Assembly (NCBI RefSeq): GCF_013149805.1
Contig: NZ_JABEZT010000012.1
Coordinates: forward strand, 1 to 64,000
Length of the DNA: 64,000 nucleotides
From: Isoptericola chiayiensis
GTDB lineage: Bacteria; Actinomycetota; Actinomycetes; Actinomycetales; Cellulomonadaceae
Reading direction: 5' to 3'
A program made the translations under genes and the position numbers. Positions 24,853 through 33,467 of this stretch are shown here, one piece after another (position 1 is the first letter of the stretch; each line of letters starts with the position of its first letter). Below the pieces are notes generated by a model. The model was not told the origin of the DNA and searched no databases. It worked only from the letters and a program-made list of their open reading frames with translations.

Positions 24853-24884
24853 CCAGATTTCTTCCGCGACTTCTCCGGACCGCC

Positions 24885-26933
24885 CTACGAGCCCTCCGGA
24901 GCACCGTCCACCAGCGCGATCAGCGTCTCGCCGTACCGGTCGATCTTGGCCGGCCCGATCCCGTTGATCCGGGCGAGCTGGGACGTGGTGGTGGGCCGCA
25001 GCTCGGCGATCGCCGCGAGCGTCGCGTCCCCCAGGACGGTGTAGGCCGGCTTGTCGGTCTCCCGGGCCACCGTCAGCCGCCACTCGCGCAGCGCGTCGAA
25101 CAGGGCGACGTCCGCCCCGCCCGACAGCCGCGACCGGGCCTGGCCGCGCGACGACCGGCCGGACGCCGACCGTCCGCGCCCCCGGCCGTCGTCGGGCCAC
25201 ATCCCGTCCAGGAACCGCGTGCGCTTGCGCGAGGCGCGGCCGCCGGGGTTGCGGGCGCGGGCGTAGGAGATCTCCAGGTGCTCGCGCGCCCGCGTGATGC
25301 CCACGTACAGCAGCCGGCGCTCCTCGGCGACGCCCTCGTCGGTCTCCGCCAGCGAGATGGGCATGAGGCCCTCGCTCATCCCCGCCAGGAACACGGCGTC
25401 CCACTCCAGGCCCTTGGCCGAGTGCAGGGACGCCAGCGTCACGCCCTCCACCGTCGGGGCGTGCTGCGCGGACGCGCGCTCGGCGAGCTCGTCGACCAGG
25501 GTGGCCATGGTGGCCGGCGCGTCCTCGGGGGCTGCCGCCGCCAGGTCGTCCGCGAGCGCCACGAGCGCCTGCATCGCCTCCCAGCGTTCCCGGGTGGCGC
25601 CGCGGGCGGTGGGCGGCTCGTGGGACCACCCGGCGGAGATGAGCACGTCGCGGACCTGCTCCGGCATGGGCTGGTCCGGGTCCGCGGAACGCGCGGCGCC
25701 GCGCAGAAGGACGACGGCGTCGCGCACGTCCTTGCGGGTGAAGAAGCGTTGGCCGCCACGCACCTGGTAGCTGACACCGGCGTCGGACAGCGCGGACTCG
25801 AAGGCGGCCGACTGGGCGTTGGTGCGGTAGAGCACGGCGATCTCGCTGGGCCGCACGCCTTCCGCGACGAGCCGGGCGGCGCGGGCGGCGATGCCGGCCG
25901 CCTCCGCCTCGTCGTCGTCGTAGGTGGTGAACGCTGCGGCGGGTCCCGAGGGACGCTGCGCCACCAGCTCGAGCGCGCCGACCACGCGCCCGCGCCGCAG
26001 CACGTCGTTGGCGAGCGCGACCACCTGGGGCGTGGAGCGGTAGTCGCGCACCAGGCGGATCACCTGGGCGTCGCGGTAGGTGCGCGTGAAGTCCAGCAGG
26101 TAGTGCGGCGTGGCACCCGTGAACGAGTAGATGGTCTGCGACGGGTCGCCCACGACGCACAGCTCACGGCGCTTGCCGAGCCACTGGTCGAGCAGGAAGT
26201 GCTGCAGCGGGGAGACGTCCTGGAACTCGTCGACCACGAAGTGCCGGTACTGCGACCGCACCTGGTCCGCCACGTGCGGGTGCGAGCCGAGCATGTCGGC
26301 CAGCATGAGCAGCACGTCCTCGAAGTCGATGACGCCCCGCTCGGTCTTGACGTCCTCGTAGGCGGTGATCAGCCGTGCCACCGACTGGTGGTCGAAGCCC
26401 GACGGCGGCGGCCGGTCGTCCGCGGCCGCCGCGGTGACGTAGTCCTCGGCCGTGACAAGGGAGACCTTGGCCCACTCGACCTCGCTGGACAGGTCGCGCA
26501 CCGCGACGCGGTCGACGGAGAGCCCCACGCGCCGGGCGGCCTCCGCGACGGCGGGCGCCTTGTGCTCGAGGATCTGGGGCGGGGCCCCGCCGACGATGCG
26601 GGGCCAGAAGTAGCCGAGCTGGCGCAGCGCGGCGGCGTGGAACGTGCGGGCCTGCACCCCGACGACGCCGAGGTCCCGCAGCCGGGTGCGCATCTCCCCC
26701 GCCGCGCGAGCGGTGAAGGTCACGGCGAGCACCGACGTCGGCGGGTAGGCGCCCGTGCGCACCCCGTAGGCGATCCGGTGGGTGATGGCTCGCGTCTTGC
26801 CGGTGCCCGCGCCCGCCAGCACGCAGACGGGACCCGCCAGCGCCAGGGCGACGTCGCGCTGCTCGGGGTCGAGCGCGTCGAGGATCGCGTCGGGATGAGA
26901 CGGGGCACCCGGGGAGTTGGTCGTGAGGGACAT
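24885..26933 (-). CDS. uvrD2: ATP-dependent DNA helicase UvrD2
   Basis: The 682-residue superfamily 1A helicase has Walker A GAGTGKT (41-47), motif II VVDEFQDVSPLQ, motif III VGDPSQTIYSFTGA, motif IV VRDYRSTPQVVALAN and motif VI LLYVGITRAREHL. After a basic linker (GRGRGRSASGRSSRG) it ends in an HRDC domain (about 605-682). The HRDC tail and the divergent mycoredoxin gene identify UvrD2 rather than PcrA/UvrD1. It unwinds DNA 3' to 5' in repair. Start ATG 26933 precedes the conserved LDPEQRDVALA. Confidence 0.95.
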   Translation of the reverse strand: MSLTTNSPGAPSHPDAILDALDPEQRDVALALAGPVCVLAGAGTGKTRAITHRIAYGVRTGAYPPTSVLAVTFTARAAGEMRTRLRDLGVVGVQARTFHAAALRQLGYFWPRIVGGAPPQILEHKAPAVAEAARRVGLSVDRVAVRDLSSEVEWAKVSLVTAEDYVTAAAADDRPPPSGFDHQSVARLITAYEDVKTERGVIDFEDVLLMLADMLGSHPHVADQVRSQYRHFVVDEFQDVSPLQHFLLDQWLGKRRELCVVGDPSQTIYSFTGATPHYLLDFTRTYRDAQVIRLVRDYRSTPQVVALANDVLRRGRVVGALELVAQRPSGPAAAFTTYDDDEAEAAGIAARAARLVAEGVRPSEIAVLYRTNAQSAAFESALSDAGVSYQVRGGQRFFTRKDVRDAVVLLRGAARSADPDQPMPEQVRDVLISAGWSHEPPTARGATRERWEAMQALVALADDLAAAAPEDAPATMATLVDELAERASAQHAPTVEGVTLASLHSAKGLEWDAVFLAGMSEGLMPISLAETDEGVAEERRLLYVGITRAREHLEISYARARNPGGRASRKRTRFLDGMWPDDGRGRGRSASGRSSRGQARSRLSGGADVALFDALREWRLTVARETDKPAYTVLGDATLAAIAELRPTTTSQLARINGIGPAKIDRYGETLIALVDGAPEGS

Positions 26934-26994
26934 CGTCTGCGATTGTCGCAGCCGAGACCGACACCGACCCCCGGTATCCACAGGAGGACCCCAG

Positions 26995-27267
26995 ATGACG
27001 GCCACGCCGAGCCTGCCCGACCGCGGCACGGTCACGATGTACTCGACCGCGTGGTGCGGCTACTGCCGCAGGCTGCGCACCCAGCTCGACTCCGAGGGCA
27101 TCGGCTACACGGTGATCGACATCGAGGACGACCCGCAGACCGCCGAGTTCGTCGAGCAGGTCAACGGCGGCAACCGCACCGTGCCCACCGTCGTCTACCC
27201 GGACGGCTCGGCCGCCACGAACCCGTCCCTGGCGGATGTCAAGGCCGCGCTCGCCGTGTCCGCCTGA
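26995..27267 (+). CDS. mrx1: Mycoredoxin (glutaredoxin-like, mycothiol-dependent)
   Basis: The 90-residue glutaredoxin-fold protein has the active site CGYC at 21-24 and the downstream GNRTVPTVVYPDGS with the cis-Pro loop. The length, motif and position divergent from uvrD2 match mycobacterial mycoredoxin-1, which reduces S-mycothiolated proteins. ATG 26995 has an AGGAGG site 7 nt upstream. The ion-channel-like gene follows after 20 bp with its own probable leaderless start. Confidence 0.95.
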   Translation: MTATPSLPDRGTVTMYSTAWCGYCRRLRTQLDSEGIGYTVIDIEDDPQTAEFVEQVNGGNRTVPTVVYPDGSAATNPSLADVKAALAVSA

Positions 27268-27287
27268 CGTCCCACTATCCTGGCGCG

Positions 27288-27950
27288 GTGCGTCGCGACC
27301 CCGGAACCGCCCAGGCCGTGGCCGGCCGGCCCGCCCACGACGTCGGCGGGTCGCCCGAGGACGCCGAGGACCGCTGGGAGCGGCGGTTCGCCTGGCCCGT
27401 GATCGTCGCGGCGCTCGCCTCGGTGCCCGCCGTCTGGCTCACGCTGCTCGAGGAGCCGTACGCGACCGCCGGCACCGTCGGCAGCCTGCTCACCGGCGCC
27501 GTGCTGCTGGCCGAGACGGTCGTGCTGTTCGCCGTCTCGACCGACAAGCGCGAGTGGCTGTGGAAGCACCGGTGGCTGGTCGCGGTGACGGTCGCGATCG
27601 TGGTCTCCGCCGTGCTGGCGATCGGCCCCACCCAGCTGCTGCGCCTGGTGCGCGCCGTCGGCGCCCTGCGTCTGCTGCGCGCCCGGCACATCGTGCGCGC
27701 CGGACGGCGCGTCGTCGGGCACGCGTCCCTGACCAGGCGGTGGGAGCGGGTCGTCACGGGCGTCGTGGTCGCCGTCGTGGCGGCGTTCGTCGCCGTGGTG
27801 CTCGCCGACCCGACGTCGCAGAGCCGCGTGCTGCTCGAGGGACTCGTCGGCGGCCCGGCGTACGTGTGGGTGGTGGTCGCCGCCGGGCTGGTGCTGTCCG
27901 CGGCGATCTTCGTGCTGGTCCGTGCCCGCCTGCGCGGCGACCCCGATTGA
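27288..27950 (+). CDS. Voltage-gated-channel-like membrane protein
   Basis: The 220-residue protein has a polar N-terminus and about five membrane spans. One is an S4-like helix with regularly spaced arginines (LLRLVRAVGALRLLRARHIV, near residue 125). No GYG-type selectivity filter is visible in the final hydrophobic region, so channel activity is doubtful, and it may be a voltage-sensor-only protein. Mycobacterium has a potassium-channel gene in the equivalent position. TATCCT lies 6 nt before GTG 27288, suggesting a leaderless transcript. Confidence 0.75.
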   Translation: MRRDPGTAQAVAGRPAHDVGGSPEDAEDRWERRFAWPVIVAALASVPAVWLTLLEEPYATAGTVGSLLTGAVLLAETVVLFAVSTDKREWLWKHRWLVAVTVAIVVSAVLAIGPTQLLRLVRAVGALRLLRARHIVRAGRRVVGHASLTRRWERVVTGVVVAVVAAFVAVVLADPTSQSRVLLEGLVGGPAYVWVVVAAGLVLSAAIFVLVRARLRGDPD

Positions 27951-28901
27951 TCACCAGGCGCCGGGCAGCTCGGCCCCGAACCATTCCTCGATCAGCGCCC
28001 GCGCGATGGATGCCCGGCCGGGCAGACCCACCTCGCCGCGGGTCACGGCGTCGGACAGCTCGTCGCGGGTGAACCAGCGCGCGTCGGTGATCTCCTCGTC
28101 GTCGGTGCGCACCCGGGTGTCCACCGCCCGGGCCCGGAACCCGAGCATCAGCGAAGCGGGGAACGGCCAGGCCTGCGAGCCCCGGTAGACGACGTCGCCC
28201 GCTCCCGAGCCGACCAGCACGCCGGACTCCTCGGCGACCTCGCGACGCACGGTGTCCTCCAGCGCCTCGCCGGCCTCCACGAACCCCGCGAGCGTCGAGT
28301 AGCGCCCGGCGGGCCAGCGCGCCGCGTGCCCCAGCAGCAGGCGGTCGGCATCGTCCACGACCGCCATGATCACCGCCGGGTCGGTGCGCGGGTAGGTGCG
28401 GCGCTCGTCCACCGGACAGCGGCGTTCCCAGCCTGCCTGACCGACCTGCGTCGGCGTGCCGCACACGGCGCAGACCGGGTGCGTCGCGTGCCACCCCGCC
28501 AGGGCGACGGCCTCCACCGCCAGCCCGTGCGCGAGCTCCGCCGCCTCGTCGCCCGACTCGAGCGCCGCGAGCTGAGCCCCCGCCACGTCCCGCAGCCCGG
28601 CCCAGGCGTCGCTGCCGGGCGGGGGCGCCGGGTCCTCGTCACCGTCGGGCACCACCACCGCCAGCAGCGCCGCGCCGTCGTGCTCGCCGAGGAACAGACC
28701 CAGCCCGTCCGGCGCCGCCCCCGGCCCCACGAGCGCCGCCCGCGGCGCCTCGGGGTCGACGACGGCGACCCGCCCCCGGTGCAGCACCAGGACCCGCGTG
28801 GTGGGTGCGGCCAGCGACCGTGCCACCAGGTCGGGCTCCGCACGGCGGTGCGCGGCACGGTCGTGCCGGGAGCGGGAGAAGGGCAGCTCGAGTGGATGCA
28901 C
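27951..28901 (-). CDS. nudC: NAD(+) diphosphatase / NAD-cap hydrolase NudC
   Basis: The 316-residue protein has an N-terminal NudC domain, a zinc-ribbon remnant, the Nudix box GFVEAGEALEDTVRREVAEE (205-224), and the NudC-specific SQAWPFPASLMLGF after it. It hydrolyses NAD(H) to NMN and AMP and can remove NAD caps from RNA. The zinc site shows Cys144, Cys147 and Cys162, but the fourth position is Asp165 (CPVD). YPR follows as expected. It converges with the channel-like gene directly (0 bp gap). Confidence 0.93.
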   Translation of the reverse strand: MHPLELPFSRSRHDRAAHRRAEPDLVARSLAAPTTRVLVLHRGRVAVVDPEAPRAALVGPGAAPDGLGLFLGEHDGAALLAVVVPDGDEDPAPPPGSDAWAGLRDVAGAQLAALESGDEAAELAHGLAVEAVALAGWHATHPVCAVCGTPTQVGQAGWERRCPVDERRTYPRTDPAVIMAVVDDADRLLLGHAARWPAGRYSTLAGFVEAGEALEDTVRREVAEESGVLVGSGAGDVVYRGSQAWPFPASLMLGFRARAVDTRVRTDDEEITDARWFTRDELSDAVTRGEVGLPGRASIARALIEEWFGAELPGAW

Positions 28902-28980
28902 GCCAGCGACGGTACCGGCGGCCGGGACACGCCAGCGACCGCAGCGCCGTCGCGGCCCCCGGCCGCACTACGGTGAGCAC

Positions 28981-29904
28981 GTGCCCCGTAGTCCGCTCGC
29001 CCTCGCCGCGCTGTCGACGGCCGCCGTGCCCGGTCTCGACGCCCGCTCCGTGCACGCCGAGGACCTGCCGGGCGACTACGACGTCGCGGTCGTCACGACC
29101 GGCGACGGCACCGAGTGGATGGTGCGCGCGCCGTCCACGACCCTCGCGGGTGCGGCGCTCGAGGCCGAGGTCGAGCTGCTGGAGACCCTGCACCTGTACG
29201 TCGAGGCCGGCGTGCTGCCCTTCGCCGTACCGCGCGTGGCCGGGTCCGCCCTGCTGCCCGAGGGGGGTCGCGCCGTCGTGCACCGCCGGCTGACCGGCGG
29301 GCCGCTCGACGTCTCCGCCCTACGACCCGGCCCCGGGCTGGCCGCCGACCTGGGCCGCACCCTCGCCGCCGTGCACGAGCTGCCCGTCGCCGTCGTCGAG
29401 GCCTGCGGGCTGCCGTCCTACACCGCCGCGGAGTACCGCGAGCGCCGCCTGGTCGAGCTCGACGAGGCCGCCGCTACCCGGCGGGTGCCCGCGTCGCTGC
29501 TGCGCCGGTGGGAGACCGCGCTGGAGGACGTCAGCCTGTGGCGGTTCCAGCCCGTCGTGGTGCACGGGGACCTCGCGCCCGACCAGGTGCTGGTCACGGG
29601 CCAGCGGGTCACCAGCGTCGCCGGGTGGTCCGAAGCGCGCGTCGCCGACCCGGCCGACGACCTGGCCTGGCTGCTGGCCGCGGCACCGCCGGACTGCGTG
29701 GACGCGATCATGGAGGCGTACCGGCTGCGGCGCACCGAGCTGACCGACCCGCGCCTCGTGGACCGCGCGCTACTCGTCGGCGAGCTCGCGCTGGCTCGCT
29801 GGCTCCTGCACGGGGTGCGGCGGCGGCTGCCCGACGTCGTCGCCGACGCCGAGTCCATGCTGGCCGACCTGGACGAGGCCACCCGGGAGGACACCCCCGC
29901 CTGA
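28981..29904 (+). CDS. Aminoglycoside/macrolide phosphotransferase-like kinase
   Basis: The 307-residue APH-fold protein has the catalytic loop VVHGDLAPDQVLV, where the usual Asn is replaced by Gln, and a metal-binding segment GWSEARVADPADDLAWL in place of DWE/DFG-type sequence. ALEAEVELLETLHLYV supplies the helix C region. Members near whiB7 are called macrolide 2'-phosphotransferases, but substrate choice cannot be inferred here. The changed Asn lowers confidence in activity. A TACGGT box 6 nt before GTG 28981 suggests a leaderless mRNA. It is divergent from nudC. Confidence 0.82.
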   Translation: MPRSPLALAALSTAAVPGLDARSVHAEDLPGDYDVAVVTTGDGTEWMVRAPSTTLAGAALEAEVELLETLHLYVEAGVLPFAVPRVAGSALLPEGGRAVVHRRLTGGPLDVSALRPGPGLAADLGRTLAAVHELPVAVVEACGLPSYTAAEYRERRLVELDEAAATRRVPASLLRRWETALEDVSLWRFQPVVVHGDLAPDQVLVTGQRVTSVAGWSEARVADPADDLAWLLAAAPPDCVDAIMEAYRLRRTELTDPRLVDRALLVGELALARWLLHGVRRRLPDVVADAESMLADLDEATREDTPA

Positions 29905-29924
29905 CCGCCGACGCCCACCCCGGG

Positions 29925-32900
29925 TCAGGCGCCGCGGACCAGCGCCTCGAGACCCGGCTCGTCCAGGAGCTGCGCGGGCCGCACCGTGGTGCCGGAGGCG
30001 ACGTAGACGAACGCGGCGTCGACCTTCTCCACGGGGAGCCCGGACCACCGCGACCACGCCAGCCGGTAGGCGGCGAGCTGGACCTCGCGCTGCGCCCGCT
30101 CGGCGGGGTCGCGGGGCTCCTGCCCGGTCTTCCAGTCCACGACGACGACCGCCGGCTCCTCCCCCGGGCCCGGCGCCGGCGCGTCCGGGTCGACGAACAC
30201 GGCGTCCATGCGCGACCGCACCATGACCCCGGCGATCGGCGTCTCGACGTCCTGCTCGACGGCGACGGGGGTGCGCGAGGCCCAGGGCGTGCGCTCGAAC
30301 CGGCGCTGCAGCTCGTCCAGGGCCAGGTCGGTCGCGGCGTCCGGCTCGTCGGCGCCGGGCAGGTCCTCGACGTCCATCAGGGCGGCCGCCGAGTAGTACC
30401 GCTCCACCCAGGCGTGGAACAAGGTCCCGCGCCGGGCGTGCACCGTCGGCTCGGCGGGCACGGGACGGCGCAGCTGGCGGGCGAACTCGTCGCGGTCGCG
30501 GGCGAGCTGCACCAGGCCCGACGCCGAGACGTGGGCGGGCATCTCGACGCTCGGGTGCTCGTGCTCCGCCCGCTCGGCGAGCAGGATCCGGGACAGCTCG
30601 ACCAGGTCGTGCCCGGCGGCGTCCCGCAGGGCGCCGTCCTGCGGGTCCTCCCCCGCCCGCGCGGCGGCACGGACCCTGTCGGCGGTGGCCCGCAGCACGT
30701 CCCGCGGGTCGACGCCGGCGGCCGGCTCGTCCCCCGTCGGGGCGGGCCAGACCCCGGCCTTCTCGACGCCGTCGCGCGGGTTGGGGCCGCCGGGCTGCGG
30801 CGCCTGCTCCCAGCCGCCCGGGTCCACCAGGCCCGCCTCGGCGAGCTCCACCAGGAACGGCGACAGGGTGCGCGGGCGGGTCGCGGTCCCCCACCAGTGC
30901 GCGGTGCAGAACAGCTCCCGGCGCGCCCGGGTCAGGGCAACGTAGGCGAGCCGGCGCTCCTCGGCGAGCTGGTGGGCGCCGCAGTCGAGCGTGAACTCCT
31001 CGCGGCGCGCCATCAGGTCCTTGGTGTCCGTGGCCTCGTCGATGCGGAACCGGGGCAGGTCCTCGGCGTCGCCGCGCAGCGGGTAGGGCAGCTCGCCCAG
31101 CCCGGTCAGCCAGCCCGAGGAGGTGCGGCCCTTCGCGGACTCCGCGCAGGTCGGGAAGGTGCCGTCGACCAGGCCGGCCACGGCGACCACGTCCCACTCC
31201 AGGCCCTTCGCGGCGTGCGCGGTGATGATCTGCACCGCGTCCGGGTCGGGCTCGCGGACGGGCATGTCCAGGCCGCGCTCGGCGTCGTCGGCCACCCCCA
31301 GCCAGGCGAGGAACGACCCGAGCGTCGCGACGTCCGCGGACTGGGCGAACCCGGCGGCGACGTCGCGGAACGCGTCGAGGTGCTCCCGGCCGCGCCGGCT
31401 GATGCCCTCCGCCGCGCCGGCGGCCCCGGCGGCCAGCAACGAGTCCGTGAGCATCTCGGCGGTGGCGACCTCGACGTCCAGGCCCAGCGCTCGCTCGGCC
31501 GCCACCACCAGCTCCGGCAGCGACAGGTACGTCAGGCCGCGCAGCTCGCGCAGCAGCCGCGACAGCGCCGACAGCCGGGCATGCGCGTCGACCGTCAGCA
31601 CGCGTCCGTCCCGGGCCGCCTGACCCGGGTGCGGCAGGTCGTCCAGCGCGTCGACGATCGAGCGGTGGTCGACGACGTCACCCTCGACCACGGCCGCGGC
31701 GTCGTCGGCCTCGGCGTCCGGCAACGGCCCGTCCTCGGGACGCCGGGGGGCGTCCCGGCGCGAGAGGTCGGCGGCCCACGAACCCAGCGCGTGCAGGTCG
31801 GCGGCCCCCAGGTTCACCCGCGGTCCGGTGAGCAGCCGCAGCAGGGAGTCACCGCGGGACGGGTCGTGCACCGCCTCCAGGAGGGCGACGACGTCGACCA
31901 CCTCCGGCGTGGACAGCAGACCGCCCAGACCGACCACCTCGACAGGCAGCCCTCGGCGCCGCAGCGCGGTCTCGAGCACGGGGAACTGCGAACGGACCCG
32001 GCACAGCACCGCGGCGGTCACCCGGTCGGAGCCGTCCGGCCGGGTCGCGCGACGCCAGCGCGCGGCGACGAGCTCCGCGACGGCCTCGGCCTCGTCCTCC
32101 AGCGTGGCCGCCACGTGCGCGGACACCCGGCCCGGCCCGGCACCCGGGCGCAGGTCCAGCGGCGGCACGGGCACCGTCGTCGCACCGGGGCCGCGCAACG
32201 GCGCCGAGACGACGTTGGCGGCCGCCAGGATCGCGGCGTCGTTGCGCCACGACGTGCTCAGGTAGCGCACGGCCGCCGCACCGCCGTCGGCGTGCCGGAA
32301 CCGGTCGGGAAACCGCGACAGGCCCGACGCCGAAGCACCGCGCCACCCGTAGATGGACTGGTGCGGGTCCCCGACGGCCGTCACGGCGTGCCCGCCGCCG
32401 AACAGGCCCGCCAGGAGCTCGACCTGCGCGTGCGACGTGTCCTGGTACTCGTCGAGCAGCACCACGCGGTACCGGGACCGTTCCGCCCGACCCACCGCCG
32501 GGACCGTGCGGGCCAGCTCGGCCGCGAACGCCACCTGGTCGCCGAAGTCGAGGGAGTCCGACAGCCGTTTGCGACGGCGGTACTCCGCCACGAGGTCCAG
32601 CAGCCGGGCGCGCTCCGCCACCGACGACAGGAGCGACTCGACGTCCTTGGTCCGCTGCTTCTGACGAGGTCCGAGCGGCAGCGCGTCGAGCCGGGCGACG
32701 ATGCCCTCCAGCGCCTCGCGGGCCTCGTCGACGTCGCGCAGGTGCTCGCCCAGCGCGGCGGACAACGACAGCACCGCGCCGACGACCGTGCTGACCGCCT
32801 TGTCCGTCCCGAGGTCGCCGTCCCAGGACTCCACGACCTCCGCGGCGAGCTGCCACTGGTTGGCCTCCCCGAGCAGCCGCGAGCCCGGCTCGACCCCGAG

Positions 32901-33467
32901 CCGCAGCCCGTGGTCGCCCACCAGGGAGGCGGCGTAGGCGTTGTACGTCGCGATGGTCGGCCGGGCCAGCAGGTCCAGGTCCGACGCCGCACCACCGCGG
33001 GCGCGCGTGAGCTGGGCGAGACGGGTCCGCACCCGGGTCGAGAGCTCACCGGCGGCCTTGCGGGTGAACGTCAGGCCGAGCACCTCCTCCGGCTCGACCA
33101 GCCCGTTCGCGATCAGCCAGACCACCCGCGCCGCCATCGTCTCGGTCTTGCCCGAGCCGGCGCCGGCCACGACCAGCACCGGTTCCAGGGGTGCCTCGAT
33201 CACGGCGACCTGCTCGTCGGTGGGCGCCGGGCGCCGCAGGAGGTCGGCGATGTCCCGGGCGGACAGGCGCGCAGCCGGCTCAACGGCGTCCGGGCCGGGA
33301 GCCTCGGGCCCCGACGTCTCGGGCGGCTCGAGCTCGGGGAAGCCGAGCGCGCCGTCCCGCGCGGGTTCGGCGAGGGCGGTCCAGTCGACGCCCTGCAGCG
33401 GCGCGGCGTCCGGGGTCTGCTCCTGCGGCGACCGCTCGTGCGGTGCGAGGCCGTCCGGCGTCGTCAC
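29925..33467 (-). CDS. adnB: AdnB-like helicase-nuclease subunit
   Basis: The 1180-residue protein is a UvrD-like motor with a C-terminal RecB-type nuclease. Walker A AGAGSGKT is at 101-108. Motif II VVLLDEYQDTSHAQ and motif III VGDPHQSIYGWRGAS follow, and motif VI RRLAYVALTRARREL comes later. The nuclease part has GTLFHAWVERYY and the catalytic VVVVDWKTGQ with QLAAYRLAW. AdnAB is the actinobacterial counterpart of AddAB/RecBCD and resects double-strand breaks. The GTG start overlaps the adnA stop by 4 bp, so translation is coupled. Confidence 0.93.
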   Translation of the reverse strand: MTTPDGLAPHERSPQEQTPDAAPLQGVDWTALAEPARDGALGFPELEPPETSGPEAPGPDAVEPAARLSARDIADLLRRPAPTDEQVAVIEAPLEPVLVVAGAGSGKTETMAARVVWLIANGLVEPEEVLGLTFTRKAAGELSTRVRTRLAQLTRARGGAASDLDLLARPTIATYNAYAASLVGDHGLRLGVEPGSRLLGEANQWQLAAEVVESWDGDLGTDKAVSTVVGAVLSLSAALGEHLRDVDEAREALEGIVARLDALPLGPRQKQRTKDVESLLSSVAERARLLDLVAEYRRRKRLSDSLDFGDQVAFAAELARTVPAVGRAERSRYRVVLLDEYQDTSHAQVELLAGLFGGGHAVTAVGDPHQSIYGWRGASASGLSRFPDRFRHADGGAAAVRYLSTSWRNDAAILAAANVVSAPLRGPGATTVPVPPLDLRPGAGPGRVSAHVAATLEDEAEAVAELVAARWRRATRPDGSDRVTAAVLCRVRSQFPVLETALRRRGLPVEVVGLGGLLSTPEVVDVVALLEAVHDPSRGDSLLRLLTGPRVNLGAADLHALGSWAADLSRRDAPRRPEDGPLPDAEADDAAAVVEGDVVDHRSIVDALDDLPHPGQAARDGRVLTVDAHARLSALSRLLRELRGLTYLSLPELVVAAERALGLDVEVATAEMLTDSLLAAGAAGAAEGISRRGREHLDAFRDVAAGFAQSADVATLGSFLAWLGVADDAERGLDMPVREPDPDAVQIITAHAAKGLEWDVVAVAGLVDGTFPTCAESAKGRTSSGWLTGLGELPYPLRGDAEDLPRFRIDEATDTKDLMARREEFTLDCGAHQLAEERRLAYVALTRARRELFCTAHWWGTATRPRTLSPFLVELAEAGLVDPGGWEQAPQPGGPNPRDGVEKAGVWPAPTGDEPAAGVDPRDVLRATADRVRAAARAGEDPQDGALRDAAGHDLVELSRILLAERAEHEHPSVEMPAHVSASGLVQLARDRDEFARQLRRPVPAEPTVHARRGTLFHAWVERYYSAAALMDVEDLPGADEPDAATDLALDELQRRFERTPWASRTPVAVEQDVETPIAGVMVRSRMDAVFVDPDAPAPGPGEEPAVVVVDWKTGQEPRDPAERAQREVQLAAYRLAWSRWSGLPVEKVDAAFVYVASGTTVRPAQLLDEPGLEALVRGA

